A program made the position numbers and the translations under genes. This document shows positions 44,291-57,500 of a DNA stretch of 64,000 nt, in pieces (position 1 is the first letter of the stretch; each line of letters starts with the position of its first letter). The notes under the pieces were generated by a model that had not been told where the DNA came from, did not search any database, and worked only from the letters and a program-made list of their open reading frames with translations. Origin of the DNA: Corbicula japonica (taxonomy: Eukaryota; Mollusca; Bivalvia; Venerida; Cyrenidae); NCBI GenBank assembly GCA_038501625.1, contig JAZAYU010000266.1:372001-436000 (forward strand). The letters run 5' to 3'.

Positions 44291-45834
44291 CTTAAAGTTA
44301 CAATAAGTAATTGTGTAAGTTGAACAGTAATTATTGAATTTGCTCTAAAGTGACAAAGGTTTCCGTTTAATCTTCATTTTGAAGATATCAGGGAAATGAA
44401 TAATCAAGAGACAATCACGACTTTCTTACAAATAATTAAATACACACAACACACATTTTTCATATTATGTGAGATATTATGATTTGAAAGCAGGAAAGCA
44501 GGGGCGTAGCTATCTCTCTATTCATGTGGATTCTTAATTGTGCTTGAGTCGAGTCAGGAGTCATGTCGCCTGGAAACAAATAAAAAAATGGTGCAATACG
44601 TTTAGGATTTTTAAGGCGGAAGGGTCTTCAGAACATGAAGTATAGAAACTGCGAGGAACGTTTGATAGTACACATACGTCAACTAATTGTGTAAAACTTC
44701 ATGTCAGCATCGTGAGAATTCAGCCGCGTACTCGCATATAGGCAGCTACACGCCTAGATATATAGATCGATTAAATTTTTAGCGTCGTTCTCACATGCTG
44801 TTGGTTTTACATCAGGACATAATGTGTTATCCGTTTGATATCTCCATTAATTACAAAACTGACTTTGGAATTTATATGGATTCGACCAAAGTTTTTGAGA
44901 GTACACCATACATAAACATTCAAGTACCTATTAAATCAGAGGCTGAAAAATAAATAACCAGTCTCGCAAATAACATTTTCAAATAACAAAGATTGTTAGT
45001 TTGAGTACTTCAGGCTATTTTTGTACATACCGCATATGTGTTTCCGCATATTTTACCATGTTTACGGCAGAACGAAAATCCTACTTGTATCATTCCTCAT
45101 GAACAAGATCGTCCCCGTGCTTACATTAGTGACGTTACGTCATCAGCTATTTTGCATTTCAGTTAGTGATGTTATTTAGAAAATAAGCTATGTTGACGTC
45201 ATCGTGTCAGCGTATGGAAACAAGATTTAAACGATATAAATATAAACAAATGTTATAAAAAATAAATTGTATGAATTGGCATGAACTTGGCTGAGCTTCG
45301 TTCCCGCAAAAACAGTTCACCCTCCGTGACAGATTATTGCATCTTCACCTTGTCGCGAATTGCGAATGTATGTTTACTTTACTCCATATTGATCCATATA
45401 ACTGTATGTGTATGCTCCATATTCTCCATATGATTGTATACATACTTTGCTCCACATAATTGTTAAGCTATTGGCGGGAAAAGCCTTGCTTTTCATGCTT
45501 TTGTGAGAGAATCATGAACGTCAACTTTTGGCGGTAAAGTTTACTATGAAAGAGACAATGGATGTAGGGCTTGTGTTTTTTGCTCTAACAGGATTAACGT
45601 GGAGTTAATCTCTGTTGAAAGTTTAAAAGTTTACATGTGGATGAAAGTAATAAAATTAAAAGTTGGAAAAAGATTTATTCAGCGTTCAATTTTATTATGT
45701 CAAGAAAAATTAAACGACACACCTCACGCTCATGCAAGCTACTTATATTATCAGAGGTGTGCAACGGTCATGCAGACATTTAAATAAGTAGGTTATTAAA
45801 ATACTTAAAAAATAACGCTGAAATTTCCTGTAAC

Positions 45835-46365
45835 ATTGGTTGCACGACGGAGGCAGGGATTTGAGAGTTTATTAAGGTTTACGGGGAAACCTTTTTCTTT
45901 AAAGAATATAGAAGCACGATTTGATTCTTTTATCCCTGTCATCGTGTTCTTGCTTATTTAACTTAAGGGGCTCTGGTCTCGGTAAGATCATTGAATACTC
46001 GCCCGTTTGGCTTTGCAATGCTATAAGCTTCTTATGTTTTATGTTTGTGTGCAAGATTGTTGAGCTGATGGGAGTGTTGAAGATATTTCACCAGGAAAAC
46101 TTGTACTTGTTTGTTGATATGAGAACCTGTTGGGGCAAGTTTGAAGCTGGTGCACCCATGAAACCTGGTTTAAACCTTGTTTTGTCAATGACCTTTTTCA
46201 AGGCGGTAACCTCAAGGGTTCTCATTTTCGCTAATTGTGTCTGGCGCCTTCTTTAAATTGCCATAATTATAGCAATATTCTCTATTTTACTGTCTTCTTT
46301 TTTGCTACGTGGGAGAGGCTGTGTTTTGTGACGTGGCGATTCCGGATAAGCCTATTTCACTTTGT
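45835..46365 (+). repeat. Common retroelement, 5'-truncated copy
   Basis: GGTTGCACGACGGAGGCAGG, CCCTGTCATCGTGTTCTTGC, GAGAACCTGTTGGGGCAAGT and GTGGCGATTCCGGATAAGC. Confidence 0.8.
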
Positions 46366-46369
46366 TTAA

Positions 46370-48476
46370 AAAAATCAACTTTATGATCGAAGTAACTTAC
46401 ATCATGTCAGAAAACATGTCATAATTTAATATTATAGCGAAAATATGGTACATGTAGTTTATATATCAATTTAATCGTACTAGAAAAGTTGAAAACTTTA
46501 TGAATAACCCTCGTTGATTAAATGATTTGTCAATAAGTATGGCGGATAAAAACTATATTATATGAGAACAGTTAAACTTATTAATCTTTCGGAAACACAC
46601 ATACGCATTTTAGGTACGTTGTTATTTTTGTTATACAAAACTAAATAATAAGGCATCTAAATGAATTTTAAATAACAGATACAATAAGGGACATTTGTAT
46701 TATGTAACATTAAATCAAAGAAGTAAAATTTGTCTTCTTTCGTTGCTGTAAGGGTTCGCTGCACTGTATCCTGGTACATAATGTGAAGATTTTGCAATAC
46801 TTGTTGCTTTGTAAAATGATCATTTTATAAACACAAAATATAAACACGAGCTCTTTGACTGCCGTCAAAAACGTTGTGATATGGAATTGAAACAGGGTAT
46901 TATGACTCTATCTTAAAGCTGAAGTTGGTTTAGGAGCAAAAATACATTGCCTGACATGCCTCGTTTGTTTTACAGAACTCGTTTAACCTAAATATGCACC
47001 TAATATTGAAAGAGTACCGACACAATTTCTTCGGCGCTTACTATGCGTTTAAAGATGTTCCAATTCTATACACAGTCAGATGACTGAGAAGAATTTCGTT
47101 GTCTTATCTGCCATAAAATCTGTATGATAAAGTACCGGGCAAAGATTACAACTAGACTCAAACCTACAAGTTAAAGAATCCTTATAAATGCTAAAACAAA
47201 ACGCAAATAAAAATTATAACGGAAAAAAGACAATCAAGTCAATAACCTTTTAGACGAACACAATTTTAGCTCAGAGACTAACGACCCGATATCTTTATCC
47301 CATTTGAAGCAATAGAACAGCGGTAGTTTACTACGTGTAACAAAAACGGTAGAATAATTGTTATATAAATTATTCAAGTAGTATTGACTCTTCAATTTTA
47401 AAAGCACGACGGTCACCTTAAATAAGAAAAAAAATATTTACACAAGTTTACCTACTTATACATTTCTCAACGAATATCCTGATATCCGTATACTACGCCA
47501 GTATCCGGATACTTATTTCGTATCCGGATATTCAATCAAAGATCAAATTTCCCTCACATAATTTAGAACATCCTCCCAAAGATAATGAAGAGAAAACCGG
47601 AAGATACGATAAAGCAATGCACCAACGTGAATGTGATTGTCGTTGGTTGTACCTAGGTGCCATCTAGTGTAATACAATGCGGCACTCTCAGCAAGAGCCA
47701 TATAACCTAATATGGTTATATATAAACCAGAATCAGAAAATCGATACTATTTTTTACTGTGTATATATTAAGTTTATTAAAATATATAAAAAAGATGCAA
47801 AAATATTTACCAACGTGCAATATTCATATATTCTTTCACAACTTGCACTTTTCATTACATTGTGAATTCATGGTTAAAAATATATTGTTAAGCGTTATTA
47901 TGATACCTTACAATTCCTTCTGATATGGACAATTCTAAGTTAACGTCATGCATTTGTCGCCAAAGGCACTGAATATATTTGTGATAATTATAACAGCTAA
48001 CTATTAATTAACCATTAATGGCATAAAATTACCATAATTCAAGAATGGCTTTTTCTTAGACTATTTCCGGACAAATCACAGGATTCGGTATAATGAAAAC
48101 TAGGTCTTACATGTACTCCCAAGCGCAATGATATCGACATTTTGTAACTAACATTTCAGTATCACATCACTAAACATGTTCCCTACATCTAACTTAAATA
48201 ATGAAAGCAAGTTTGGTACCAAAATGTTTTATTCAACATAACAAGGCTTATGTGTGTGCTATAATCATCTTTCAAGAGCAAACATGCAATGTAATGAGCT
48301 ACAGTAACTGCTAATTAACTTTGCTCATTATTCAACTGAAAGTTGATATATTATAATTCGAACATTTAACAATTATCACCTGTTGTTAGTCTTTGGCGTT
48401 GTGACAGCGCTGCACGAATTCACATTTTTAGATATAAAAATCAATGGGAATGCTCTTATATGATTTTATTTTTCAG
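46370..48476. other. Non-coding stretch before the first EF-hand gene
   Basis: No exon could be assigned. A 5' UTR exon of the EF-hand gene is expected upstream, but the signal is too weak to place. TATCCGGATA palindromes occur at 47501-47535. Confidence 0.45.
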
Positions 48477-49290
48477 GTACCGTTATGGCAAAATTTGCAA
48501 GCTACTTCGATTCCCATACACCTGATATAGTCCTGAAAAGTTTATTTTTAAAATACGACAAAGACAACAGCGGGTTTCTCTCAAGAGAAGAGCTTCATTC
48601 ACTCCTTGAAGAAGATCTCGGTCTGACAACGACAGAAGCAGATACTTATTATCTCCTTATTGACAGCAATGCTGACTCAAACGTATCATTTCAAGAATTT
48701 GCCAGTTGGCTGCGCAGTGGAGATAAGTTACAAAATTTAAGCGATAAATCACGGTATGCCAAAGTTCAAAAAGCTCTTGACATGTTTAACAAGTATGACA
48801 TAGACGGAAATAAATCGTTAGATAGGCATGAGTTTGAGAAGTTGTTTTACGACTGTGGAGGAAAGAAAGCACGGATGGCTGAAGAGTTGAAACAACTGGA
48901 CAGTGACGGAGATGGAAAGATTTCGTTCACGGAATTTATGAGGTGGTTAAACTGGGTTCCGATGGACTTATTTCACTGATTACTGAACAGACAAATAACA
49001 TTTCGAGACACTGATGAAACACGTACATGTATAAATATTAATTTATACTTTGGATATGAATCAATGGTTTTAACATCCATCTGACACATAATATTCAGAG
49101 TGTAAACAGGTCATGATCACCCGTTTTAATGGAAACTACAGGGCAACACTTTCTTGTAATACTTTCACGTATGTCTTTGTATACACATGTACATGTTAAT
49201 AATTGGGAACACATACATGTTAATAACGACGGTAATTGATAAGCGCTATTAAATAATACAATGAGTTCAATAAAAGAACGTTCGCTTTAT
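48477..49290 (+). CDS. Four-EF-hand calcium-binding protein 1 (CDS 48485-48979)
   Basis: ATG at 48485 is 8 nt after a 3' splice site (TTTATTTTTCAG), so the 164-residue frame lies in one exon and at least one 5' UTR exon lies upstream. Calcium loops: residues 25-36 DKDNSGFLSREE, 60-71 DSNADSNVSFQE, 105-116 DIDGNKSLDRHE and 139-150 DSDGDGKISFTE. Loops 1 and 4 are canonical; loop 2 has Ser and loop 3 Lys at position 6, normally Gly, but keep the acidic ligands, so weaker binding is likely. No signal peptide, so probably cytosolic. The C-terminus WLNWVPMDLFH is shared with the paralogue. It resembles calmodulin-like sensors but is not calmodulin. An AATAAA at 49269-49274 is a good poly(A) signal. 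No substrate or partner can be inferred. Confidence 0.9.
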
Positions 49291-49849
49291 TTTAAAATCA
49301 ACTTGGTCAACTATGTTTCGCTACATGTTATGCAGAATGAAGGCATGAAGTCTACGTTCTAGCACTAAATATTATCATAACAATTAAACCAATCGAAAAC
49401 GTGTCAAAAAGTAGTGTCAAATGCAAGCTATTTCATTAACTTAGTTATCTTGTCGCCAGCTTAATAATAATAATAAAATATTATAGTCCAGCGATCCCAA
49501 GACTGAGTCGATAACCATTTCTATATTTCATTAATATATATCTAACAAAAAAGCCTGATAAGAAAAAAACAACAGATTATTAAGTAAACTAGAAAGTCCT
49601 GCTGTTCATCTCCGTTTGTTAGAATAATAGTAGCGAAGAAAAGGCGGCCAGCAAAAGACTACAAACCTTAAACAACAAAGTTTATTATGAAAAGCTATTG
49701 CATAAGTAAGATCATAAGAAAATATAAAACCGTAAAGTGTTGAAAAAGTTCACGAAAATATTTCACTGAAACTTGAATAAATCCACTTTCAAAAATGTTC
49801 ACGGAACACTTTCTTTAACTTTCAGTTTATTTATTTTCACATCTACGAC

Positions 49850-50325
49850 CGTGGTATGGGTTAAGGGTTCTATTGTAAAATAAGAAGACCGAAGCTCAAT
49901 CTGTTTCTTTTACACCTACCATTTTCTTACTGCTTATTTGACATCAGTTGCTCTTGGCTCAGTAAAGTCAATGAGTACCCTCAATTTTTTACTTGACAAT
50001 GTCATTAGTTTCTTATAATTTATAATATGTCAAAGTTTTCGATATAGCGGGTGGGTTGTAGTTAATTCTCCAAGACAACTTATACGTCGGTGTTGATATG
50101 AGATTTTGTTTAGCGCAAGATTCAGAAACTGGTTCATACCTCAGGTGAAAAATTGTTTTGTCACTGACCTTTCCAAGACGACAACACCTCATGTTCTCTT
50201 TTTTTGTGGTGGCATGCTTCACACTGATAAATGAGTAAACGTATACTCTCATTTCCTTTCTGCTTCCCGTCTATGTGAGGACGCTGTGTTCTCTGGCTTT
50301 GTCTAATCCCGATATGCACGATTCC
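49850..50325 (+). repeat. Common retroelement, diverged tail copy
   Basis: AGCTCAATCTGTTTCTTTTA, TCTCCAAGACAACTTATACG and ATCCCGATATGCACGATTC in family order. Confidence 0.6.
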
Positions 50326-50599
50326 CTGATGAAAAGTTCAAAATCGTGTTGGGATAAAACTGACTTTATCCAAGTAAACATACTATAGAAAAGTAAAAAA
50401 TTTTATACATGTATCAAGAATTACCAAACCAAGAAAACATCAACTTTTTATATTCTTGTTAACCAGAGATGAAAATTGGTTAATTGGTTATTTATTATAT
50501 ATAAAAAAATCTTATATTATATATAGTTTCATATAGATAAGAAGCCGGGGCATCAACCGATGCTAAGCTTATTGCTTCTTAGCCCAATTTGTAACATTG

Positions 50600-50845
50600 T
50601 CTTCCTAATTGTATTGTGTTCCCTAATTTGCATACCAGCTTTACAATGTGGAGGCAACACCACAGGTGCCCCTCCGGGCACCTGGCTAGAACCATCGAAC
50701 CATCGACGTTCTGCGAGCTGGATGATTAGCTTCCTCAAATGAAAGATTTTGGTAGGTCTCGAACACAGCGGTGAAGGATAAGTGATTCGCAGTCGGAAAC
50801 CGAAACCACTCGGCCGCGGACGCCCCTCCGCGAGATTGAAAGAAC
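50600..50845 (-). mobile_element. tRNA-derived SINE (MetaSINE-like)
   Basis: On the minus strand: GCGGCCGAGTGGTTTCGGTT is a Ser/Leu-type A-box region, and GTGTTCGAGACCTA the B box. After a linker the body has GGTTCGATGGTTCTAGCCAG, GTGCCCGGAGGGGCACCTG and GCCTCCACATTGTAAAGCTG. I recall very similar 3' bodies in bivalve SINEs. It is one of the best clues to the host group. Confidence 0.7.
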
Positions 50846-50984
50846 GAGATTGCATTTAGTCTCTTTCATAGCAGTATAAAAACAGATCAACACACAATCA
50901 ATAAGGGGTGCATAATAAGTACCAATTAGGTTGTCTTTAACTTACTTAAAATTTATCGTCTAAGACTTATGAACACATGCTCTT

Positions 50985-51062
50985 GTTTACTTTCTCCTTT
51001 TAGCTGCGTGGGGAGGCTGTGTTCTTTGAATGTAGCGATTCCTGGTATGCATAGTTCACATA
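50985..51062 (+). repeat. Common retroelement, 3' tail only
   Basis: CTGCGTGGGGAGGCTGTGTT and GCGATTCCTGGTATGCATAG, about 78 bp, next to the SINE. Confidence 0.7.
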
Positions 51063-51239
51063 ATTGTTTACAAACAGAGTTACCGCAATCTAACATAATA
51101 TTATCCGGAAAGAAATTGAGCGACGCTATTAGGTCTTTACAGTCCATGGAGTATAATTATCATAAGAATAATCTGTTACAAACTCTACAGAAAAACCATA
51201 AACTTACAATGGTAATACCTACAATTATTTGATTCAAGC

Positions 51240-53285
51240 CTTTTAAAAATGTCACTTAAGTTTTTAATAAACCAAAAATGATTTTTGCCATTGGTTTTAA
51301 AACAGTATGAATCAACAGTATCCAAATCATTACTGGCTATGATATTGAAACTACCATCTTAAAACTGGCCGAAATTTTAAAACAAACTTTAATTTAAGAT
51401 GAACTATAAACATTAAGTACACGTTTCGTGCTCAACGACCTTTAAAGGACATAACTGAAAACAACAAGACGTCGGTGTTTAAGCATTCAAACTGTAAAGC
51501 TCTTCATTTTGAATATCTTTTATACGTCAAAATATAAACACATTATTTGAAGCCTTCTCAGCAGATGCTAAGGCAAATTTGTTGTGAATGGCAATTTTGT
51601 CTAAAAATCTCAATTACGTTCCTGAATTTCCCTTTTTAAATAACGAAAATGATTACGAGGTCGTGGAGGTAATAAATGAATGACTCTCTTATCTTATACA
51701 TGTAGGAGGATATTCTCATTTGTACATAGTAAGGTCAAGTAGGGACGATAAACAGCGAAGTATGCTGCAAAAATACGTTTTACACTGTCATCTAAAATTA
51801 AAACTTTCATTGTTTTTAAGACTAAGTATAAGCTCGGGCAACTTATAAATAAATATAATTGACTGACAAGTTATGTTCATCCAAATGCAGATGTTAACTC
51901 TTGTTGTCCGTTTACCTGATGAGTTTAAGTGCATCAGTCTTACATTTGGCTAAATTCGGACAGAAAAAATGTGAATCCAGTCCTTTACTCCCGACTGAGT
52001 TATCCGTCATATGAACGCAATCGTCTCCGTAACAGTAACTGGATTTGGACGATTATAAATATATCCAACAAACTTATTGTTATTTTGAAATGTGATTGTT
52101 AAAATTTACAATGTCACTATTAATGACGCTATTTACAATGACTAGAACCATTTGATATTTTAAAAATCTAGTCACTTTAAAGGAAAAATGTATCAGATAA
52201 TCGGGTTGGAAGGGTACACTCTCCCTGTTATCGGGAAGTCCAGGGTTGGGTACCAATCAAGCTGCAACTTTCTCTCCCGAACCCTATGACAAACCCTTGT
52301 TGTTAAGTAATGATGAGGCTATTTCTATACATTTATAGAAATGGCAGTGCTGCTTTGTAACACATTCTATTACAAAGACAGAAGCTAACAAACTGAGTTA
52401 GATTTAGTTTGTTTGCGACACAGTAAGATTCTACGCCAGCCCTTCAAACTGGGAACTATATAACTACATAATATCAATCCATAACTTTTTATTATGACAT
52501 CCAAAAAAAATTGAACTCTTGATCTCAAAGTGGCTTAAAGTTTTAGTCTATTCTTACTGATGGACGGATTCCGACTAGCTTTTTTGAAAGCCTGAATTTG
52601 TTTTACATCGGTTACTTATTCACCACACCGTGACAAGTGATGTTGTTACGTTAACTAAATAAACTTACAATACCCATGATAAACTGACTCATTCAGTTGG
52701 ATTTGTATTACACATGTACATTTAAGGTAAATTGTTATCGTTTACTTTAAATTTATACATCTAGGTACTTTAATGTAACTTTATGTAGAATTTAACATGT
52801 TAATATATTAAGTTATGCCTGTAAAGACGATGGAAACTTGACATGGTTTTCATTTAAAACTTCTTTATAAAAGAAAGTGGATGAATCATTTTTATCTACC
52901 TTTAGTTTGACTACATAGTACACCTCACCAATGTTCTTACTTCACCGATCATACTTGACTAATTTCTCATAGTGGATTCAGGTCATAGTCTAAAGATACA
53001 CCATTTTCACTTCCTTTTATGAAATAATCGTTGAATTTTGTACACATGTTAAGAAACCACTGGCATTTAATCAAGGAAGGTGTAAAATCAAAACTCACAA
53101 AATTCTCGGTAGCTGGTATATTTTCTGGAAACGAAAATTCATGTCTCTTTGTTTAAATCTGGATTTTAAAGTAATTGAAAAATCACTTAATAACTGTCCG
53201 AAATTAATATAAGTCGGTGACCTTTTTCTTACAGTCTTGAAAGATGCTATAAACGCCGTGTATGGTTTTAAAACAAAGCTGACTT
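51240..53285. other. AT-rich non-coding stretch
   Basis: No gene recognised. The block ACACGTTTCGTGCTCAACGA near 51420 recurs, diverged, near 5415 and 18080, marking another small dispersed repeat. Confidence 0.5.
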
Positions 53286-55321
53286 TGCGTTATTAAATAG
53301 ACTTCTAACCATCACGAATTGGGACTTTTTGAACAATGATAGCATTAACGAATCTTGTGAACTGTTTCATGACAGATTTATAGAGTTAGCATCACAATGT
53401 ATTCCAAATCAAACGGTATTAATTAGGCCGAACGATAAACGATTCTACAATTCGTAAATTCATGAAATTAAAAGATAAACAACGTAAAAAAGCACAAATT
53501 ACAAAACTCGAGTCAGATTGGTTACAATACAAAAAACTAAGAAACAAGGTAAATAATCTCAAATCACTCGCGAAAGAAATATTTTTTTTTCGTCTTTTTT
53601 ATGCGACACGAAACAAACAAATCCTAAAAAATATTGGAAATTATTGAAATATTACGTAAAAAGTAACAAGAATGGTGAAATCATTCCACCTTTAATTACA
53701 AATCTTCCGAATGGTCATGATCAATTCGTATTTACAGACAGTGAAAAAGCAAATACTTTAAACGACTATTTTCTATCAATTTCAAATATTGACGATTCTT
53801 ACGCAAATCTACCCGAATTTACCCCCAAAAACATTGGCATCGCTTTCCACTTTAAATATATCTGAGTTAGACATTTGTGACATTTTATCAAATCTTCAAA
53901 CAAAAAAGGCGAACGGCCAGGATGGTATTAGTAAAAAATGTTAAAATAAACCTGTAAATCCATTTCCAAACCGCTATGTATTTTGTTTAATAGATCAATC
54001 CAACTTGTTATATTCCCTTATATATGGAAACAAGCTCTTGTAATTCCACTTTTTAAAAAAGGTGACAACAATACTCCTTCTAACTATCGTCCAATATCCC
54101 TCTTAAGTTGCGTTGGTACAGTTATGGAACGCGTTGTGTACAAACATGTATACAACTTTTTGAACACCAACAACTTACTCTACAAAAAACAAAGTGGCTT
54201 TCGACCAAACCACTCTACTGTATATCAACTCATTGAGCTATATAACCAACTTTTTTACTCTCTAGACAATAGATTAGTATCCGCCATTATTTTTTTCCGA
54301 AATATCTAAGGCATTTGACAGAGTTTGGCGCAAAGGCTTGCTGTTTAAATTGCGTCAAAATGGTATAAACGGTCAGTTACTTAGATGGATAGAGAAATAT
54401 CTTTCTGACCATATCAAAAGGTTATTGTAGGTCAAAATGTATCTTCTATTAAAGCTATAGACGCGGGGGTTCCTCAAGGCTCCATACTAGGCCCGCTTTT
54501 CTTTTTAGTGTACGTGAATGACATAGCCGATAATTTATTAAGTATTGCCCGCTTAATTGCTGACGACACATCCATTGCTCAAATAACGTCTAACGTCGCA
54601 GACCTAGGAGGAATTGTGAACCATGATTTACATTGTATATTAGCTTGGTCTAAACAATGGTTAGTTAAATTTAACGCAGACAAAACGGATGTGCTATTCA
54701 TAGCAAATTCAAAAACAGCAGTTCCGCCCAAACTCATATTTAACAATTTTGAATTTAATTTTACTCACTACCATAAACCCTTAGGCGTTACCTTAAGCGA
54801 CGAAGGCAAATTGCACGAACACATAAACAATATTATTACTTCATGTTCAAAAGTTTTAGGCTAAATGCGAGCACTTAAATTCAAAATGATCAGAAAAACA
54901 TTAAATCAAATATATATTTCATATTTAAGACCAATTATAGAATATGCTTCTGCGGTTTGGGACGGGTGTTCGGAATTTGAAAAAATTAATTTAGAAAGAA
55001 TACAGTACGAAGCCAGAGTATTTTGTTTCTGGAAAACGTATGCACAGTATATTACATGCCAGGATTAGGAATAAGTGCAGTAAATTAAAAAGTGACCTAT
55101 ATAATAATCATTTAACTGAAAGTCCGACATGCAGCTGCAACAATGGTATTGAAGATGCAAACCACTTTTCAAATTATAATGTCGAAAGATTTCTGTTGCA
55201 ACGAGTTCTTCAAAATTTCGATGTTTATCTTGATCTTTTACTATTTGGAAACAGATCACTAACAATTGCTGATAATCAATTAATATTTAAATGTTTCCAT
55301 CATTTTATTAAAGACACCTAA
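53286..55321 (+). pseudogene. Second LINE reverse transcriptase, heavily damaged
   Basis: Translating in changing frames: NESCELFHDRFIELASQCIP, MKLKDKQRKKAQITKL, SNKNGEIIPPLITNLPNG, KKANGQDGISKKM, then an RT core from 53983: WKQALVIPLFKKGDNNTPSN, YRPISLLSCVGTVMERV, KKQSGFRPNHSTVYQLIELY. Motif A reads SEISKAFDRVW, with Glu where catalytic Asp is expected, next to a T-run frameshift (54285-54305). GVPQGSILGPLFFLVYVND follows; motif C reads IADD (the clade usually has FADD or YADD). The C-terminal part jumps from ERIQYEAR to HARIRNKCSKLKSDLYNNHL, lacking roughly 100 residues found in relatives. The endonuclease is absent. Most like Jockey/I-group or related LINEs; the clade is uncertain. Confidence 0.75.
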
Positions 55322-55659
55322 ACATTTTAAGCAGCGTGCTCATGTATAAAATTTCTACATTGACTATGAAAGGTTCCACCAATGTTTGTCCACCACAATT
55401 GATATGCGTAGTTTCACCCATGTGCTATCACAGCTAAACAGCTAAACAATTATTTTAATAATTCTGTGCCTTTTCAAATGTTTTTTATCAAATTGTATGG
55501 TGAGTGCCGTCATTAACGTGAGCTTTGCACTTGTGGCCCAAACCAGTTTCAAATATGTATGTTATCACATTACTTATGAAATGGCAATAAAATATGTTTA
55601 AATCAAGTAATTTTGAAAAAATGCTATGCGGTTGCTTAGCTGTTACATATAAGATTTTA

Positions 55660-55706
55660 TCGCAGTTTTTTTGTTTTTTTTTTTTTTTTGGGGGGGGGGG
55701 AGGGGG
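55660..55706. repeat. Poly-T/poly-G tract
   Basis: A long T run broken by single bases, followed by about 18 G with one A. Such runs cause assembly errors; open frames across it are artefacts. Confidence 0.9.
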
Positions 55707-55709
55707 GTT

Positions 55710-57215
55710 CCGTATAATCCTCTTTACAAAAGCGGTCAATTTTGTGACTTTTGCCATTGCCCTGAACTAGATTAAATGTCCTTGGTTTAAGAACACAAGT
55801 GCGGATTTTCATGGGGATTTCAGAAAAGAAGTAAAACTGGTCCATCTTATTATTTTCCAAATTTAAAGATTGTGCACCAGTTCTGTACGGAGAAATTTTA
55901 ATTTTAAGATCGGTGTGGTTAGAACATTAGTTAGGTGTACAATGTACATAACAGTCTTGCTGAATTTTTGATTATGTTTATAATATTTTAAACTGTTTTA
56001 TCATAGAGTTCAATTTAAACTCTGCAAGTAACTTTTTAAAAAGGAAAAACTGGTAGTCGCTTAAGGGTAACGTTAAAGAAGATACAATAATGTAATTCAT
56101 TATTGTTAATTTGTTTCAGTGGAAAGTTTTGACACCAGAAATAAAACCAGACTTTATTCAATGTTTGTAATAAATATTTATCTTTTCCAGTGCCTGATAC
56201 ATGTATTCATATAACAATACGTTTTTGCTAACATTATAATAGGTTTAATTCTAAAAAGTGTTCGTTTTTCATGAGTGTTCAGTTGAATAATTTATTTTAT
56301 GAAATGACTTTACAAAAGAATATATCAGGATGAATATAGACCCCGTTTGTTTAAGTACATATTCAATGCACGAAACACTCAGTCTGTTATATTTTAAATG
56401 ACTTAACAAATAAAAAGGTTTATTAATCAGTATAATATGATATCTGAACAGTTTCTTTGTTTGAGCAATAAACCTTATAATCAACCATCAACACACTTGT
56501 AGCATTTGGAAATATGTTTCCTGTAAATCACATTATACATGTACTTGTGTATGTTTGCATTTACTGCCTGAACATGATAGACCCTCTAAGTGATGCTTCA
56601 GCTTATCAACAGCCTCGTGTAACCATGTCTCTTTAAATGACAACTAGTATTTCACCGTTAAGTAAGTAGTTTATCGTTCACTGTCTCGACAATTTTCTTT
56701 GTTTGATTTTCGTTTGGAAGCTGTTTCTGTTATAATTTTAAAGAAATTGAGAACAAAATTGAGTTTCAGTACCCCGCCATTTGCTAACAATTATGTCGTT
56801 CTGACACATTCTCAAATCATTTTGATAAGTCTACCTAAAATATATTTTATAATCTGATAAGTACGTGCATTCTTGCCTATTACATGAATAAAATTACTAC
56901 AATTAAATACATTTGTATAATGGTTAACTCAATGATCCGCATTCTTGAAAAATTTAGATGAAAAAGGCATGCAAGCAATTAACAGTGACTAGCCGGATAT
57001 AAATACTTTCTCATTCGTAGTTATATCCGTTTTTCTCGTAGATTGTCTTACATATGAAATATTAACAAAAGTGGACGGCTGTGTTCAATTTTAAAACCGG
57101 ATAAGTCTCGGTCTTTTAAGTTACCGATTTTATAAATTTCTGAAAAGTGTGTGAAGTTTATATATGAGCAAGAAGATTTTCAACATTATTAAATGCTGTG
57201 TTCACATGTTTGTAT
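55710..57215. other. Non-coding stretch
   Basis: No exon, RNA or repeat family member recognised. Confidence 0.45.
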
Positions 57216-57216
57216 A

Positions 57217-57500
57217 ACGGGTGTGCACTGGGCGGCGTCCGTCGTCTAGCGTCTATCGCACTGTATGTGCATCGTGCGTCTGTCGTCCTGCATTTAACCG
57301 GTGTACATCGCCTATCATTTAACGGATGTGAATCTTGCTTCCGTCGTCTATCAACTATCGGATGCGCATCGTCTGGAATTTAATGGATGTGCATCTTGCG
57401 TCAGTCACCTAGCGTCTATCGGATGTGCATCGTGCGTCAGTCACCTAGCGTCTATCAGATGTGCATCGTGCGTCAGTCACCTAGCATCTATCACTGTATA
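57217..57500. repeat. 36-bp minisatellite, array 1
   Basis: Units like GGATGTGCATCGTGCGTCAG then TCACCTAGCGTCTATC; the last three are nearly identical, earlier ones diverged or with small indels. On the plus strand one frame reads CASCVSHLASIG repeatedly; 36 bp is a multiple of three, so the open frame is a by-product. Confidence 0.85.

Noticed and set aside
55488..55860. Proline/lysine-rich frames on the minus strand
   Set aside because: They come from the poly-T/poly-G tract at 55660-55706.
57217..57500. Regular repeats that look like a CRISPR array
   Set aside because: Units are contiguous with no unique spacers, and the host is a eukaryote; this is a minisatellite.
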